This document shows positions 52,454-60,020 of a stretch of 64,000 nt of DNA, one piece after another (positions within the stretch are counted from its first letter, which is position 1; each line of letters begins with the position of its first letter). The translations under genes were made by a program, and so were the position numbers. The notes below the pieces were generated by a model. The model did not search any database. It was not told the origin of the DNA and saw only the letters and a list, made by a program, of their open reading frames with translations. Source of the stretch: Acidimicrobiia bacterium (GTDB lineage Bacteria > Actinomycetota > Acidimicrobiia > Acidimicrobiales > VFJN01); assembly GCA_009694375.1 (NCBI GenBank), contig SHVB01000003.1:124001-188000 (forward strand), read 5' to 3'.

Positions 52454-52915
52454 TTATTTGGTTGGGGTGATGGGGCTGGTAGTGAGCCGTGCGGTTTCGC
52501 AGTCAGGTTCAGGGAACGCCCGGCCATCGATCAGTTCACCAACGCGATCGAACTTTGCTTTGCGTCCGCGGGTGTTTCTTATTGCGTCTTCGACTTTTTG
52601 TGACAGGTCACGGGCAGTTTCCTCGTCGAAGCCCTCACGCATAGAGGACCTCACGATATCTTGGTCGCTTCCCATCTGGAAGGCTGTTTCCTTAGCATTG
52701 GGGGCTTTGTCGTCAAATAGGACAACCTGTGGCATGTTGCGCGCTTCTGCTTCTAGGTACTCGATCATGAGTGGATCTGAGGTCAACTCACGGATTCTGG
52801 TTTCGACGTCATCGCGGATCGCGTTGTTGTTCACATCTGGTCCGGCTAACTCGGCAAGCGAATCGTTACTCGGCCGGAAGACGGAACAACTAGAAACCCC
52901 AGCAGCACACAACAC
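52454..52915 (-). CDS. Lipoprotein-like cargo protein with Ca-loop-like motif
   Basis: 153 aa from GTG 52915. The N-terminus MLCAAGVSSC looks like the end of a lipoprotein signal (lipobox Cys10) with most of the hydrophobic part missing; the frame is open only 13 codons further upstream, so the gene may be trimmed. The segment GPDVNNNAIRDDVETRI matches a DxNxNxIRDD loop often seen after lipoprotein signals in exported proteins. The remainder is helical and charged. Function unknown. Confidence 0.55.
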   Translation of the reverse strand: MLCAAGVSSCSVFRPSNDSLAELAGPDVNNNAIRDDVETRIRELTSDPLMIEYLEAEARNMPQVVLFDDKAPNAKETAFQMGSDQDIVRSSMREGFDEETARDLSQKVEDAIRNTRGRKAKFDRVGELIDGRAFPEPDCETARLTTSPITPTK

Positions 52916-53043
52916 TGCAGATCTCCACTCTGCGTCGTCCCGTTTATTTCAGGATTGAAACCCTTTACTTTTCGGCCTGGTGCGATTGGCGATGGTTTGT
53001 ACGAGCATCGGAGGGGTGCTTTGTAAATAGGGGGAGCGTTTTT

Positions 53044-54042
53044 ATGCGTGGAACCGCTTTAGGTAACGAACCGCCGGGGTGTGGAGATCGCCGACTCAAC
53101 CCGACAACGGTCGGTGGTGCTGTCATGGTGTTGGGTCTGGTGGCTGGAATCGCGGTTCCAGGTGCCGCAGGCGCAGATGCGCTCGCATCGCCAAATAGCC
53201 TTGATGGCAGAGATGCCACCGAGGTGGTTGATCTCTTTGGCGTTCCGGCGAGAACAATCGATTCGAACGGCCTCGTGTCGGTCGACGGGCTCGGCCTGCC
53301 GGAGGTCGACATTGCCTCTGCGGCTGGCAACGTGTTCACCTTCGGACTTCCAGCGACGCTGGCACCGACGCCGTTCGTTGTGGATTCGGCGACGTCGACC
53401 CTTACTGCAGTCGATGGGACACACGCGGTTGTCATCGAGGAACTCGGGCTGAACTCGTTCCGGGCCGTTATTGTTATGAAGAACGCGGAGGCACCGTCCG
53501 AGTACCGCTTCGACCTGGGTCTTCCTTCGGGGTGGACCGTCGCCGCAGCGACTTCGGGCGAGGTCATCGTGAGCAACAACAACGGTGGCGAGGTGGGGCG
53601 GGTAGCGCTTCCGTGGGCCGACGACGCGAACGGCACCGCGATGGACACCCGGTTCGAGGTCGTCGGCACGTCGATTGTGCAAACAATCAACACCGACGGC
53701 GCAACCTTCCCTGTCGTGGCCGACCCATCGTTCCAAGGTGACTGCGGCACCGTCACCTGTACAGTGCGCCTGGACCGCGCCCAGACGAAGAACGCTCGCG
53801 ATGCCTCTCAGCTTGTCGGTGCAGCTGCGACTATCTGTGGGGTGCTTTCGGGCGGTACCCTGGCCATCGTCTGCGGTGCAGCGATCCTCCCGGCCTCTAT
53901 AGTTCTCGCTACTTTTGCCGGCCGCTACTACGGGGATGGGAACTGCCTTGGCATTAGGTTCAACAAGTACCCCGTCCCGCCTCTTGTTACCTTCGTGGGG
54001 TGGCCCACCCAGGTGAAGTACGGCGAGTACAACTGCAAGTAG
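53044..54042 (+). CDS. Secreted cargo protein with Cys-containing hydrophobic C-terminus
   Basis: 332 aa. GGGGGAG precedes ATG 53044. Signal peptide with a long N-region and core GGAVMVLGLVAGIAVPGAAGA, cleavage near residue 44. Residues 45-230 are beta-rich and end in TINTDGATFPVVADPSF, a linker common in exported actinobacterial proteins. The C-terminal part has VRLDRAQTKNARDASQ, a hydrophobic stretch (VGAAATICGVLSGGTLAIVC) and CLGIRFNKYP ... YNCK, with several Cys. Followed by a tiny membrane-protein gene. An extracellular effector or bacteriocin-like role is only a guess. Confidence 0.65.
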   Translation: MRGTALGNEPPGCGDRRLNPTTVGGAVMVLGLVAGIAVPGAAGADALASPNSLDGRDATEVVDLFGVPARTIDSNGLVSVDGLGLPEVDIASAAGNVFTFGLPATLAPTPFVVDSATSTLTAVDGTHAVVIEELGLNSFRAVIVMKNAEAPSEYRFDLGLPSGWTVAAATSGEVIVSNNNGGEVGRVALPWADDANGTAMDTRFEVVGTSIVQTINTDGATFPVVADPSFQGDCGTVTCTVRLDRAQTKNARDASQLVGAAATICGVLSGGTLAIVCGAAILPASIVLATFAGRYYGDGNCLGIRFNKYPVPPLVTFVGWPTQVKYGEYNCK

Positions 54043-54085
54043 GCGAACAACTCCGCAGTTCAACGCACGAACCAGGAAGGATCCG

Positions 54086-54187
54086 ATGATTTTCAATATT
54101 CTTCTTTTAGCGATGGGGGCAGTTGGCATGCTGGCTGTGTTGTCCCTCAGCCGTGGAGGGAAGCACACCGCAACCAGTTCCAAGTAG
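54086..54187 (+). CDS. 33-aa single-TM peptide
   Basis: ATG 54086 follows AGGAAGG at ideal spacing. The peptide is MIFNILLLAMGAVGMLAVLS then LSRGGKHTATSSK: one transmembrane segment and a basic tail. It starts 43 bases after the secreted-protein stop. In the next frame an open stretch across its stop encodes two more membrane segments, so the two may be parts of one three-segment protein broken by a frame change. Confidence 0.55.
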   Translation: MIFNILLLAMGAVGMLAVLSLSRGGKHTATSSK

Positions 54188-54210
54188 TCGCTCTTGTCTT
54201 ACTTGTCGGC

Positions 54211-54345
54211 TTGACGGTGGTGTCGTTCGCGACCGGCGTGAGGATATTCGTCTCGATCGCATGGGCGGCGATGACTCTGTTTACGGCTGTATTCGTGGTC
54301 GGCGGATACGTGAAGCGGTCAAGGGCGTCCGGCCGGGCCTCTTGA
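54211..54345 (+). CDS. Short two-TM membrane protein, start uncertain
   Basis: The frame is open from upstream of 54121 and reads QFQVVALVLLVGLTVVSFAT, then ISIAWAAMTLFTAVFVVGG-like hydrophobic sequence and a basic end KRSRASGRAS. The only possible starts are TTG 54211 and two GTG codons after it, which cut into the first membrane segment; a -1 shift from the 33-aa gene upstream would give a complete protein. The stop TGA overlaps the next TTG (TTGA). Confidence 0.4.
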   Translation: MTVVSFATGVRIFVSIAWAAMTLFTAVFVVGGYVKRSRASGRAS

Positions 54346-55032
54346 TTGCCGACCGGCCCCGACTGCACGATCTCAGCGGGCCCGCCCTAGCGCAACGGGC
54401 GTCGCTTCACGGCGGGGCGACGCTGAGCGTGCAGGTGACAGGGCACGCCGGGAGTATCTCTCGAGGGATCAGCGCTGACGGGTCAAAGACCGATCTCGAG
54501 GACCGCTACTTGGAGTTGTTCTGCCTAGCGAAACCGATCGTCGCGTTGTCGGTGCTAGCTAGATCGAAGGGACTTGGCATCGATGTCGATGCTCCACCTG
54601 TTGGCACCGGAGTACCGGGGTCGGCAGTGCATTGCCTTCTCCGCTCTAGCGCGTCCGAGCGCGGTGCACGCCTTCTTCGTTGCTAGCTCGGGCTTCCTCG
54701 GCGAGTTGGAACGACACGTCGACGCGAGCCCGGGATCGACGGGCATCTCACGACCTGTGGTGCACGATGAGGTGCACCGGCGCGAGGTCGGGTTCTTCAG
54801 CGGATTCTTTCGGACTGACGCCGGAAGCGATCAGCGGTTCTCCACCGCCAGCGAGTCCTCCTACGTAGCGAAGATGGGCGTCGGCCTGGGGTTCGTGGTG
54901 GTACGCCCCGCTTCTGGGACTGTGGTCTCGTGCTTCGGTTCGGTTGCCGGGTTCGATCCGGGTTGGCCCGCATTCGAGATGTCCGAAGTCGCCGACCTGG
55001 TGCTCTCCTGCGACGAGGTATGTGCGACATGA
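54342..55032 (+). pseudogene. Beta-lactamase-fold hydrolase, Cys at nucleophile position, frameshifted
   Basis: TTG 54342 overlaps the preceding stop. The first frame reads LSVQVTGHAGSISRG, then DLEDRYLELFCLAKPIVALSVL and GIDVDAP; this is the N-terminal half of a PBP/class C beta-lactamase-like domain, with CLAK (61-64) where SxxK is expected. After Pro85 (54594-54596) homology continues one base ahead, as APEYRGRQCIAFSALARPSAVHAF, then VGFFSGFFRTD, GLGFVVVRPASGTVV, to 55032. Removing one base from CTCCACC joins both. About 229 aa if repaired. The ATGA at its end couples it to the next gene. Confidence 0.6.
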
Positions 55033-55757
55033 TTATCGAGTTGAGGACACCGCAGTGGGCCGCTGTAGGCGACCTTGTCACAGGCACCTGGGTCGGCGAC
55101 GAACGGGAACCGCAACTCAGCGTCGCAGTGTCATGCTGGCCGCTACACCTTCGCTCCTTCTCTCCGGCGCTTCAACTACCTGACAGTCCAGTCTCGACGG
55201 TCGATCGCGGGAACGGCCCGCTCATCCCGATCGGATGCCGCCCATCAGGCACCCGGCTGCTGCCTGACCTCGCTGACGTCAGAGTCGAGGTGATCTTGCT
55301 CGGGCACCCCTATGGGCAAGGCCAGCTCGCCCTGCGGATCGGGTCGTTGAGCGGCCACGTCACTGCTGTGCTGGAGCAGGTCGAGGACGGCCCCGTCACC
55401 GTCGACGCGCCACACCTAACGATTACCATGGACTGGTGGCGAGCCGTTCAGTGGCTGGGCGACGGTCACACACTCTTTGCTGATCTGGCACAGTCTCAGA
55501 TCGAGATTTCCGGGCATCTCGGTTGTCTCAGCTGGCTTGAGGGTGTGCGGTTCGCTGCGGGACTAGTGGAGCCGGAATGGCGCAGCGGCGATCTCATCGA
55601 GTTCGCACGCCTATGGTCACATGGGGCGCGCCGGCTGAGTTCAACCCTGCCAACCGAGTACTCGCAGCGCCTAGCGAACAAGGCAACTCCGACTGCCTTT
55701 CCCACAGCAGCACACGACATCCCAGCCGGGCAGATAGGCCACCAACCCCGCTCTTAA
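55029..55757 (+). CDS. Cargo protein with SCP2-like C-terminal region
   Basis: 242 aa from ATG 55029, overlapping the hydrolase stop (ATGA). The N-terminal half is unassigned and rich in beta and Pro (PQLSVAVSCWPLHLRSF). Residues about 120-190 (VTVDAPHLTITMDWWRAVQW, then GDGHTLFADLAQSQIEISGHLGC) resemble an SCP2-type lipid-binding domain. Last gene of the cargo, ending just before the right-end repeats. Confidence 0.5.
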   Translation: MIIELRTPQWAAVGDLVTGTWVGDEREPQLSVAVSCWPLHLRSFSPALQLPDSPVSTVDRGNGPLIPIGCRPSGTRLLPDLADVRVEVILLGHPYGQGQLALRIGSLSGHVTAVLEQVEDGPVTVDAPHLTITMDWWRAVQWLGDGHTLFADLAQSQIEISGHLGCLSWLEGVRFAAGLVEPEWRSGDLIEFARLWSHGARRLSSTLPTEYSQRLANKATPTAFPTAAHDIPAGQIGHQPRS

Positions 55758-55760
55758 TGC

Positions 55761-55797
55761 GGTTTCGCGTTCCAAGAACCGTGGTTTCGCGTTCCAA
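55761..55797 (+). repeat. Subterminal direct repeats, right end of element
   Basis: GGTTTCGCGTTCCAA at 55761-55775 and again at 55783-55797, 22 bases apart. Confidence 0.75.
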
Positions 55798-55850
55798 AAA
55801 CACTCTGTTTGGGGTGCGCACCTTGTTGATAAACCCAGGTAGATAGGTAA

Positions 55851-55864
55851 TCCGCGGATGTCCC
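55851..55864 (-). repeat. Right terminal inverted repeat
   Basis: TCCGCGGATGTCCC on the plus strand, the inverse of the left end with one mismatch. Confidence 0.8.
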
Positions 55865-55872
55865 CTTGGAAC
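55865..55872. repeat. Right copy of 8-bp target-site duplication
   Basis: CTTGGAAC, identical to 52165-52172. Confidence 0.85.
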
Positions 55873-56395
55873 AGATGAAGTAAGCCGTCCAGGCCACCAG
55901 GGCACCCGCCGCCAGCAGATCACCCGCCAGACTGTTGGCGCCCCCGCCATCGCCGCCGAGCACCACCAACGCGGTGCCCGCCAACGCCGCCGCCCCCCAC
56001 CCCACCTCCACCAGACGGGGTCGCTCACCGAACATCGGGCCCGCCACCAGTAGCAACAACACCGGCTGGAGCGCCCCGATCACCGTGGCGTTGGCCACAC
56101 TGGTTTTTTGGAGCGCCACGAAGAACAACACGAGATCGGCGGCAAAGGCGAGGCCGCCGAGCAGGGACCGCCGCAGGAGCCAGATCGACAACCGTCCGCC
56201 GGACGCCAAGAACACCACGGTGATGATCGCCGCCCCCAACCAAATCCGGTAGCACGCCAGCCCCAGACCGCTCAGGCCCTCCACGCCCTTGATGAGCACC
56301 GACGACACCCCCCACACAACCACGGCAGTGGAGGCCCCCAACAGCCCCATCACGGGCCGCCGCCCCGACACGTCAGTTCGGGAGGGGGTAGGCAC
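55865..56395 (-). pseudogene. EamA (DMT) transporter, 5' half, split by insertion
   Basis: 177 codons of an EamA-family drug/metabolite transporter from GTG 56395: MGLLGASTAVVVWGVSSVLI, YRIWLGAAIITVVFLASGG, GALQPVLLLLVAGP, up to AYFICSK, with about five transmembrane segments. The frame then runs 36 codons into the insertion and stops at 55754, so a truncated protein could still be made. The leaderless promoter is intact. Its 3' half is at 51748-52172. Confidence 0.85.
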
Positions 56396-56401
56396 TGCGG
56401 C

Positions 56402-56407
56402 ACCCTA
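56402..56407 (-). promoter_or_regulatory. -10 hexamer TAGGGT of eamA
   Basis: Minus-strand TAGGGT, six bases before GTG 56395. Confidence 0.5.
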
Positions 56408-56486
56408 GAGGAGACGCGGGCGCGGTCACGGCCATATATCCTCCCCTCGCCGAGGGCCGCCCCGAGGATGCAGACCCCGGCGAGAT

Positions 56487-56747
56487 TCACTGACATCGGC
56501 GTCCGGTAGCCACTTTCCCAAGGCCGTAATTACCGAACCTGGCGGCACCGCTCCGAATGACGACGTCGTGGGAGGAGTTCTTCGTCTCGACCAAGAAGAT
56601 CCCGGTCGGGCCCATCACGATGTGGTCGATGGTCGCCCGGGATCCGGGAAACGGCAGGTCGTGGACCACGGTGAAGGTGCCGGGGAGGTGGATGGGAGTG
56701 CCCGCGGTAAGGCGTTTGCCGCCGCTCCCTTCGGCGGAGGTTCGGCT
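56487..56747 (-). pseudogene. NERD-domain nuclease-related protein fragment
   Basis: In frame directly after the copA stop (TAG 56748-56750), the sequence reads GTFTVVHDLPFPGSRATIDH then IVMGPTGIFLVETKNSSHDV, the core of a NERD domain (with the GPTGxFxxxxK stretch). Both ends are missing: nothing upstream because copA is there, and a stop at 56487. Only a GTG is available as a start. Probably a leftover of a larger gene; its closeness to the split eamA suggests this stretch has been rearranged. Confidence 0.6.
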
Positions 56748-59021
56748 CTAGGAGCTATCCGAGCACGGGCGCAGAGCCCGCTCGGCCGGGGTGGGCTGAA
56801 ACCGGAAGAGACGCAGGCTATTGGCCACCACCAGGACCGACGACGCCGCCATGGCAAAGCCCGCCAGCATCGGATTCAACAGCCCGGCGGCGGCTAAGGG
56901 AATGAGGGCGAAGTTGTAACCGAAGGCCCACCCCAGGTTGACCTTGATCGTGCGCAGGGTACGCCGAGAAAGCCGGATTGCATCCACCGCCGCATCGAGA
57001 TCGGCCCGCACCAAGGTGAGGTCAGCGGCGGCCATGGCAGCGTCGGTCCCGCTGCCCATGGCGAGCCCCAGATCAGCCTGAGCCAGAGCGGCGGCATCAT
57101 TCACCCCGTCTCCCACCACCGCCACCACCCGACCTTCCGCCTGGAGGCGTCGAACCTCGGCAACCTTTCCCTGAGGGAGCACTCCCGCCACCACACGCTC
57201 GATTCCCACGTCCCCCGCCACGGCCTGGGCCGCCAGCGCATGGTCGCCAGTCACCAGGACCGGCTCGAGCCCGAGCGCTCCGAGCGTTGCGATGGCCCGC
57301 CGTGAACTGGGCCGCACCGTGTCGGCTACCACCGCAATGAGACCTACTTCGCCATCCCACGCCACCGCCACCGCCGTACGGCCCTGCTGCTCGGCCCGCT
57401 CATGGACCTCGAACAATCGCGCCGGTAGACGGTAGCCCGCTCCCGTGAGGTGGCTCAGTCGACCCGCCGCCACCGAGCGTCCCGCCACCACCCCGCTCAC
57501 CCCGAGCCCGGCGGCCGACTCGAAGCCCGACACGGGAAGGTGCCGATCTCCCGGCACGGCCGCCGCGATCACCCGGGCGATGGGGTGCTCGCTGGCCGCC
57601 TCGAGGCTGGCGGCGAGGGCGAGCGCCCAATCGGCGTCCACCCCATCGGCCACCACCACCTCCACCAGGGTCATCCGGCCCGTCGTGACGGTACCGGTCT
57701 TGTCGAGTACCACCGTGTCGACTCGACGAGTGGCTTCGAGAATCTCCGGCCCGGCGATCAGCACACCGATCTGGGCACCCCGGCCGGTCCCCACCAAGAG
57801 GGCCATGGGGGTAGCCAAACCCAGCGCACAGGGGCAGGCCACGATGAGCACGGCCACCGCCGGCACCATGGCCGCCGCCACGGAATCGCCGCGGGCGCAC
57901 CAGTACCCGAAAGTGGCTATCGCGATGAGAATGACGATCGGCACAAAAACGGCGGCGACGCGATCGGCCAGCCGCTGCACCGGGGCTTTCCCCGACTGGG
58001 CATCGGCCACCAACTTCGCCATACGAGCCAACGTGGTGTCGGCGCCCACCCGAGTGACCTCCACCACCAGGCGTCCGCCGGCGTTCAGCGTCGCGCCGGT
58101 GACAGCATCGCCCACCGTGACCTCCACGGGGATGGACTCCCCAGTCACCAACGCGGCATCGATGGCGGCGGCGCCTTCCACCACCCGCCCATCCGTGGCG
58201 ATCTTCTCGCCCGGCCGCACCACGAAACGATCACCCACCACCAGCGCTTCCACCGGCACCCGCTCTTCTCCCCGCGCGCCGATGCGGGCTACGTCATGGG
58301 CTCCCAACTCGGCGAGGGCGCGCAGCGCATCCCCGCCCCGCCGTCGAGCGCGCTCTTCGAACCAACGGCCGGCTAACAAAAATAGCGTGATGGCGGCCAC
58401 CACTTCGAAGTAGACGGCGCTGGCGGCGTGGGCTCGGTCGGCGGTGAAGGAGAACTCGTTGTGCATGCTCGCCGCCGCGTCCCAGTTGAAGCACACCACC
58501 CACGACGACCAGGTAAAGGCCACCGTCACGCCAACCGACACCAGGGTGTCCATCGTCGCGGTGGCGTGGCGGAGGTTCACCGCCGCCGCCCGATGGAAGG
58601 GCCACGCTCCCCAAGTAGCGATCGGGAAGGTGAGCACCAACGCGACCCACTGCCAGTGGGTGAACTGCCAGGCCGGCACCATCCCCAACAGAATGACAGG
58701 GACGCCGAGCACCGCCACGACGCCAACCCGACGTCCGAGCGCATCCACGCGGCTGTTCTCCGGCGAAATCGGGGCGCCATCGAGCGGGGGTAGGCGAGCC
58801 TCGTATCCCGCCCCCTCCACCACGGCGATGAGGGTGGCCGGATCAAGCGACACCGGTCCCTCAACGCGCGCCGATTCCAACGCATAGTTCACGGTGGCCG
58901 AGACGCCATCGACCTTGTTGAGCGTCCGTTCGATACGCGCCGCACAGGCCGCGCACGTCATGCCGCCGATACGGAGATCGATCGTGGTCCTCTTCGCCTC
59001 AGCCGTACTGGCCATAGCCAC
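56748..59021 (-). CDS. copA: Copper-exporting P1B-type ATPase
   Basis: 757 aa. One N-terminal heavy-metal domain with GMTCAAC (20-26); transmembrane helices; actuator TGES (293-296); CPC metal-transport motif (396-398) in ACPCALGLATPMA; phosphorylated Asp440 in DKTGT; ASEHPIARV. All expected residues are present, so it should pump Cu(I) out of the cell. Third gene of the csoR-copZ-copA operon. Confidence 0.95.
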   Translation of the reverse strand: MAMASTAEAKRTTIDLRIGGMTCAACAARIERTLNKVDGVSATVNYALESARVEGPVSLDPATLIAVVEGAGYEARLPPLDGAPISPENSRVDALGRRVGVVAVLGVPVILLGMVPAWQFTHWQWVALVLTFPIATWGAWPFHRAAAVNLRHATATMDTLVSVGVTVAFTWSSWVVCFNWDAAASMHNEFSFTADRAHAASAVYFEVVAAITLFLLAGRWFEERARRRGGDALRALAELGAHDVARIGARGEERVPVEALVVGDRFVVRPGEKIATDGRVVEGAAAIDAALVTGESIPVEVTVGDAVTGATLNAGGRLVVEVTRVGADTTLARMAKLVADAQSGKAPVQRLADRVAAVFVPIVILIAIATFGYWCARGDSVAAAMVPAVAVLIVACPCALGLATPMALLVGTGRGAQIGVLIAGPEILEATRRVDTVVLDKTGTVTTGRMTLVEVVVADGVDADWALALAASLEAASEHPIARVIAAAVPGDRHLPVSGFESAAGLGVSGVVAGRSVAAGRLSHLTGAGYRLPARLFEVHERAEQQGRTAVAVAWDGEVGLIAVVADTVRPSSRRAIATLGALGLEPVLVTGDHALAAQAVAGDVGIERVVAGVLPQGKVAEVRRLQAEGRVVAVVGDGVNDAAALAQADLGLAMGSGTDAAMAAADLTLVRADLDAAVDAIRLSRRTLRTIKVNLGWAFGYNFALIPLAAAGLLNPMLAGFAMAASSVLVVANSLRLFRFQPTPAERALRPCSDSS

Positions 59022-59048
59022 CCTCCATCGGCGGCCCCGACCCCGCGC

Positions 59049-59258
59049 TCACCGCTGAGGCCGGGCGTCGTAGCCCGCTTCCACCACGGCGGCGAGGACG
59101 GCCTCGGTGGAGGCCGTGCCGGTCACCACCGCGGTAGCCGCCTCCAGGTGCACCTCCACCTGCTCCACCCCGGCGAGCGCCTCGATCTCCTTGGTGACAG
59201 CCGCCACGCAGTGCCCACAGGTCATCCCGGTGACGGTGTAGGTAGTGGTGGTGGTCAT
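59049..59258 (-). CDS. copZ: CopZ-like copper chaperone
   Basis: 69 aa from ATG 59258, overlapping the csoR stop (ATGA). Single heavy-metal-associated domain: [20 protein letters not shown] with the Cu(I)-binding CxxC at 14-17. Delivers Cu(I) to CopA. The 98-aa frame upstream of this ATG is antisense noise. Confidence 0.93.
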   Translation of the reverse strand: MTTTTTYTVTGMTCGHCVAAVTKEIEALAGVEQVEVHLEAATAVVTGTASTEAVLAAVVEAGYDARPQR

Positions 59259-59533
59259 GAACGCACCAACCGAGCAATGGCCGTGTGGGCCTCGGCCAGT
59301 TTCTCCGCCAAGACCGTGGGGTCCTCGACCGCTCCGGCCACGCAATGACTCAGGTGCTCCTCGAGGAGGTGGAGCGCCACAGACTGTAAGGCCCGGGTGG
59401 CCGCCGACACCTGGGTGAGGATGTCGACGCAGTACTTATCGTCTTCCACCATGCGGGCAATGCCCCGAACCTGCCCTTCCACGCGCCGCAACGCGGCCAG
59501 GTGCTGTTCTCGATGTTCTACGTAGCCATGCAT
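59255..59533 (-). CDS. csoR: CsoR-type copper-sensing repressor
   Basis: 92 aa, all-helical DUF156/CsoR family. Cu(I) ligands Cys35, His60 and Cys64 match the Cys-His-Cys set of M. tuberculosis CsoR (36, 61, 65). It binds its own operator and releases it with Cu(I), switching on csoR-copZ-copA. ATG 59533 has TATACT six bases upstream, overlapping the operator. Confidence 0.94.
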   Translation of the reverse strand: MHGYVEHREQHLAALRRVEGQVRGIARMVEDDKYCVDILTQVSAATRALQSVALHLLEEHLSHCVAGAVEDPTVLAEKLAEAHTAIARLVRS

Positions 59534-59539
59534 CGTCCC

Positions 59540-59558
59540 AGTATACCCCTAGGGGGTA
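59540..59558 (-). promoter_or_regulatory. CsoR operator overlapping leaderless -10 of csoR
   Basis: GC-rich pseudo-palindrome TACCCCTAGGGGGTA (59544-59558), with a perfect CCCCTAGGGG core, overlaps the minus-strand -10 TATACT (59540-59545), which lies six bases before ATG 59533. Binding here would block RNA polymerase directly. Confidence 0.8.
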
Positions 59559-59587
59559 GGGGTTCCTACTCCCGCATCGCCTGGCGG

Positions 59588-59593
59588 TACCGT
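59588..59593 (+). promoter_or_regulatory. -10 hexamer TACCGT
   Basis: TACCGT, seven bases before GTG 59601; leaderless pattern. Confidence 0.45.
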
Positions 59594-59600
59594 TCTCCAG

Positions 59601-60020
59601 GTGCCCGACGTCCTCCTCGAGTTGCCCGGCGGCGACATCACCCCCTTGTTGGAGCACCTCGAGCACGCCGCCTTCATCAACCTGGGCCCGGGCGTGAACG
59701 CTGAACACGTGCCCGTTCGCAGTGGGCTGATGTCGATTTTTAGCAACCGCGGCCCCTCGGTTCCGCTGGCTACCTGGACTCCCGGGGAGATCGGGTTGCA
59801 ACACGGCCTCGGCGGCCGGGCGGCCCCGTGGCTCTCCGACCATGGCTGTGCCGCTCTCACCGAATGGTATGTGGCCGCAGATAACCCACGACGCGGCCTC
59901 GTGCTCAAGACCTACGCCACCCCCGCCGCCGACACCATCACCTGGCTGGTGCGGGCCACCAACCTCGTGTGTCCCTTCGATGTGGTCTTCCCCTGGCAGG
60001 CCGTGGTCAGGACTCGCTAA
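59601..60020 (+). CDS. Conserved protein of unknown function
   Basis: 139 aa from GTG 59601. Soluble; no signal or membrane segment. Readable features are HAAFINLGPGVNAEHVPVRS, GLQHGLGGRAAPWLSDHG, and a hydrophobic C-terminus ATNLVCPFDVVFPWQAVV. Divergent from csoR, so possibly co-regulated by copper only if the operator region is shared. Converges on the next gene with a 14-base overlap. Function unknown. Confidence 0.6.
   Translation: MPDVLLELPGGDITPLLEHLEHAAFINLGPGVNAEHVPVRSGLMSIFSNRGPSVPLATWTPGEIGLQHGLGGRAAPWLSDHGCAALTEWYVAADNPRRGLVLKTYATPAADTITWLVRATNLVCPFDVVFPWQAVVRTR

Larger units (their letters stand above)
52173..55864. mobile_element. 3.7-kb transposon-like insertion without recognisable transposase
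   Basis: Bounded by 8-bp direct repeats and 14-bp terminal inverted repeats (GGGACTTCCGCGGA at the left, GGGACATCCGCGGA read inward at the right; 13 of 14 match). It interrupts eamA in frame. The interior is visibly richer in A and T with different codon use. It carries one minus-strand and several plus-strand genes, none resembling a transposase, integrase or resolvase, so it must be non-autonomous or carry an unknown mobiliser. Eight-base duplications are made by, for example, ISL3, IS256 and IS1595 family transposases; I cannot choose among them. Confidence 0.82.

Noticed and set aside
52407-52958. A 183-codon plus-strand frame in the mobile element, considered as a transposase candidate
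   Set aside because: Ser/Arg-rich sequence antisense to the lipoprotein-like gene, with no DDE, HUH or serine/tyrosine recombinase motif.
54123-54341. N-terminal part of a longer frame running into the hydrolase
   Set aside because: It overlaps the membrane-protein frame and has no homology; TTG 54342, overlapping the stop before it, is the better start.
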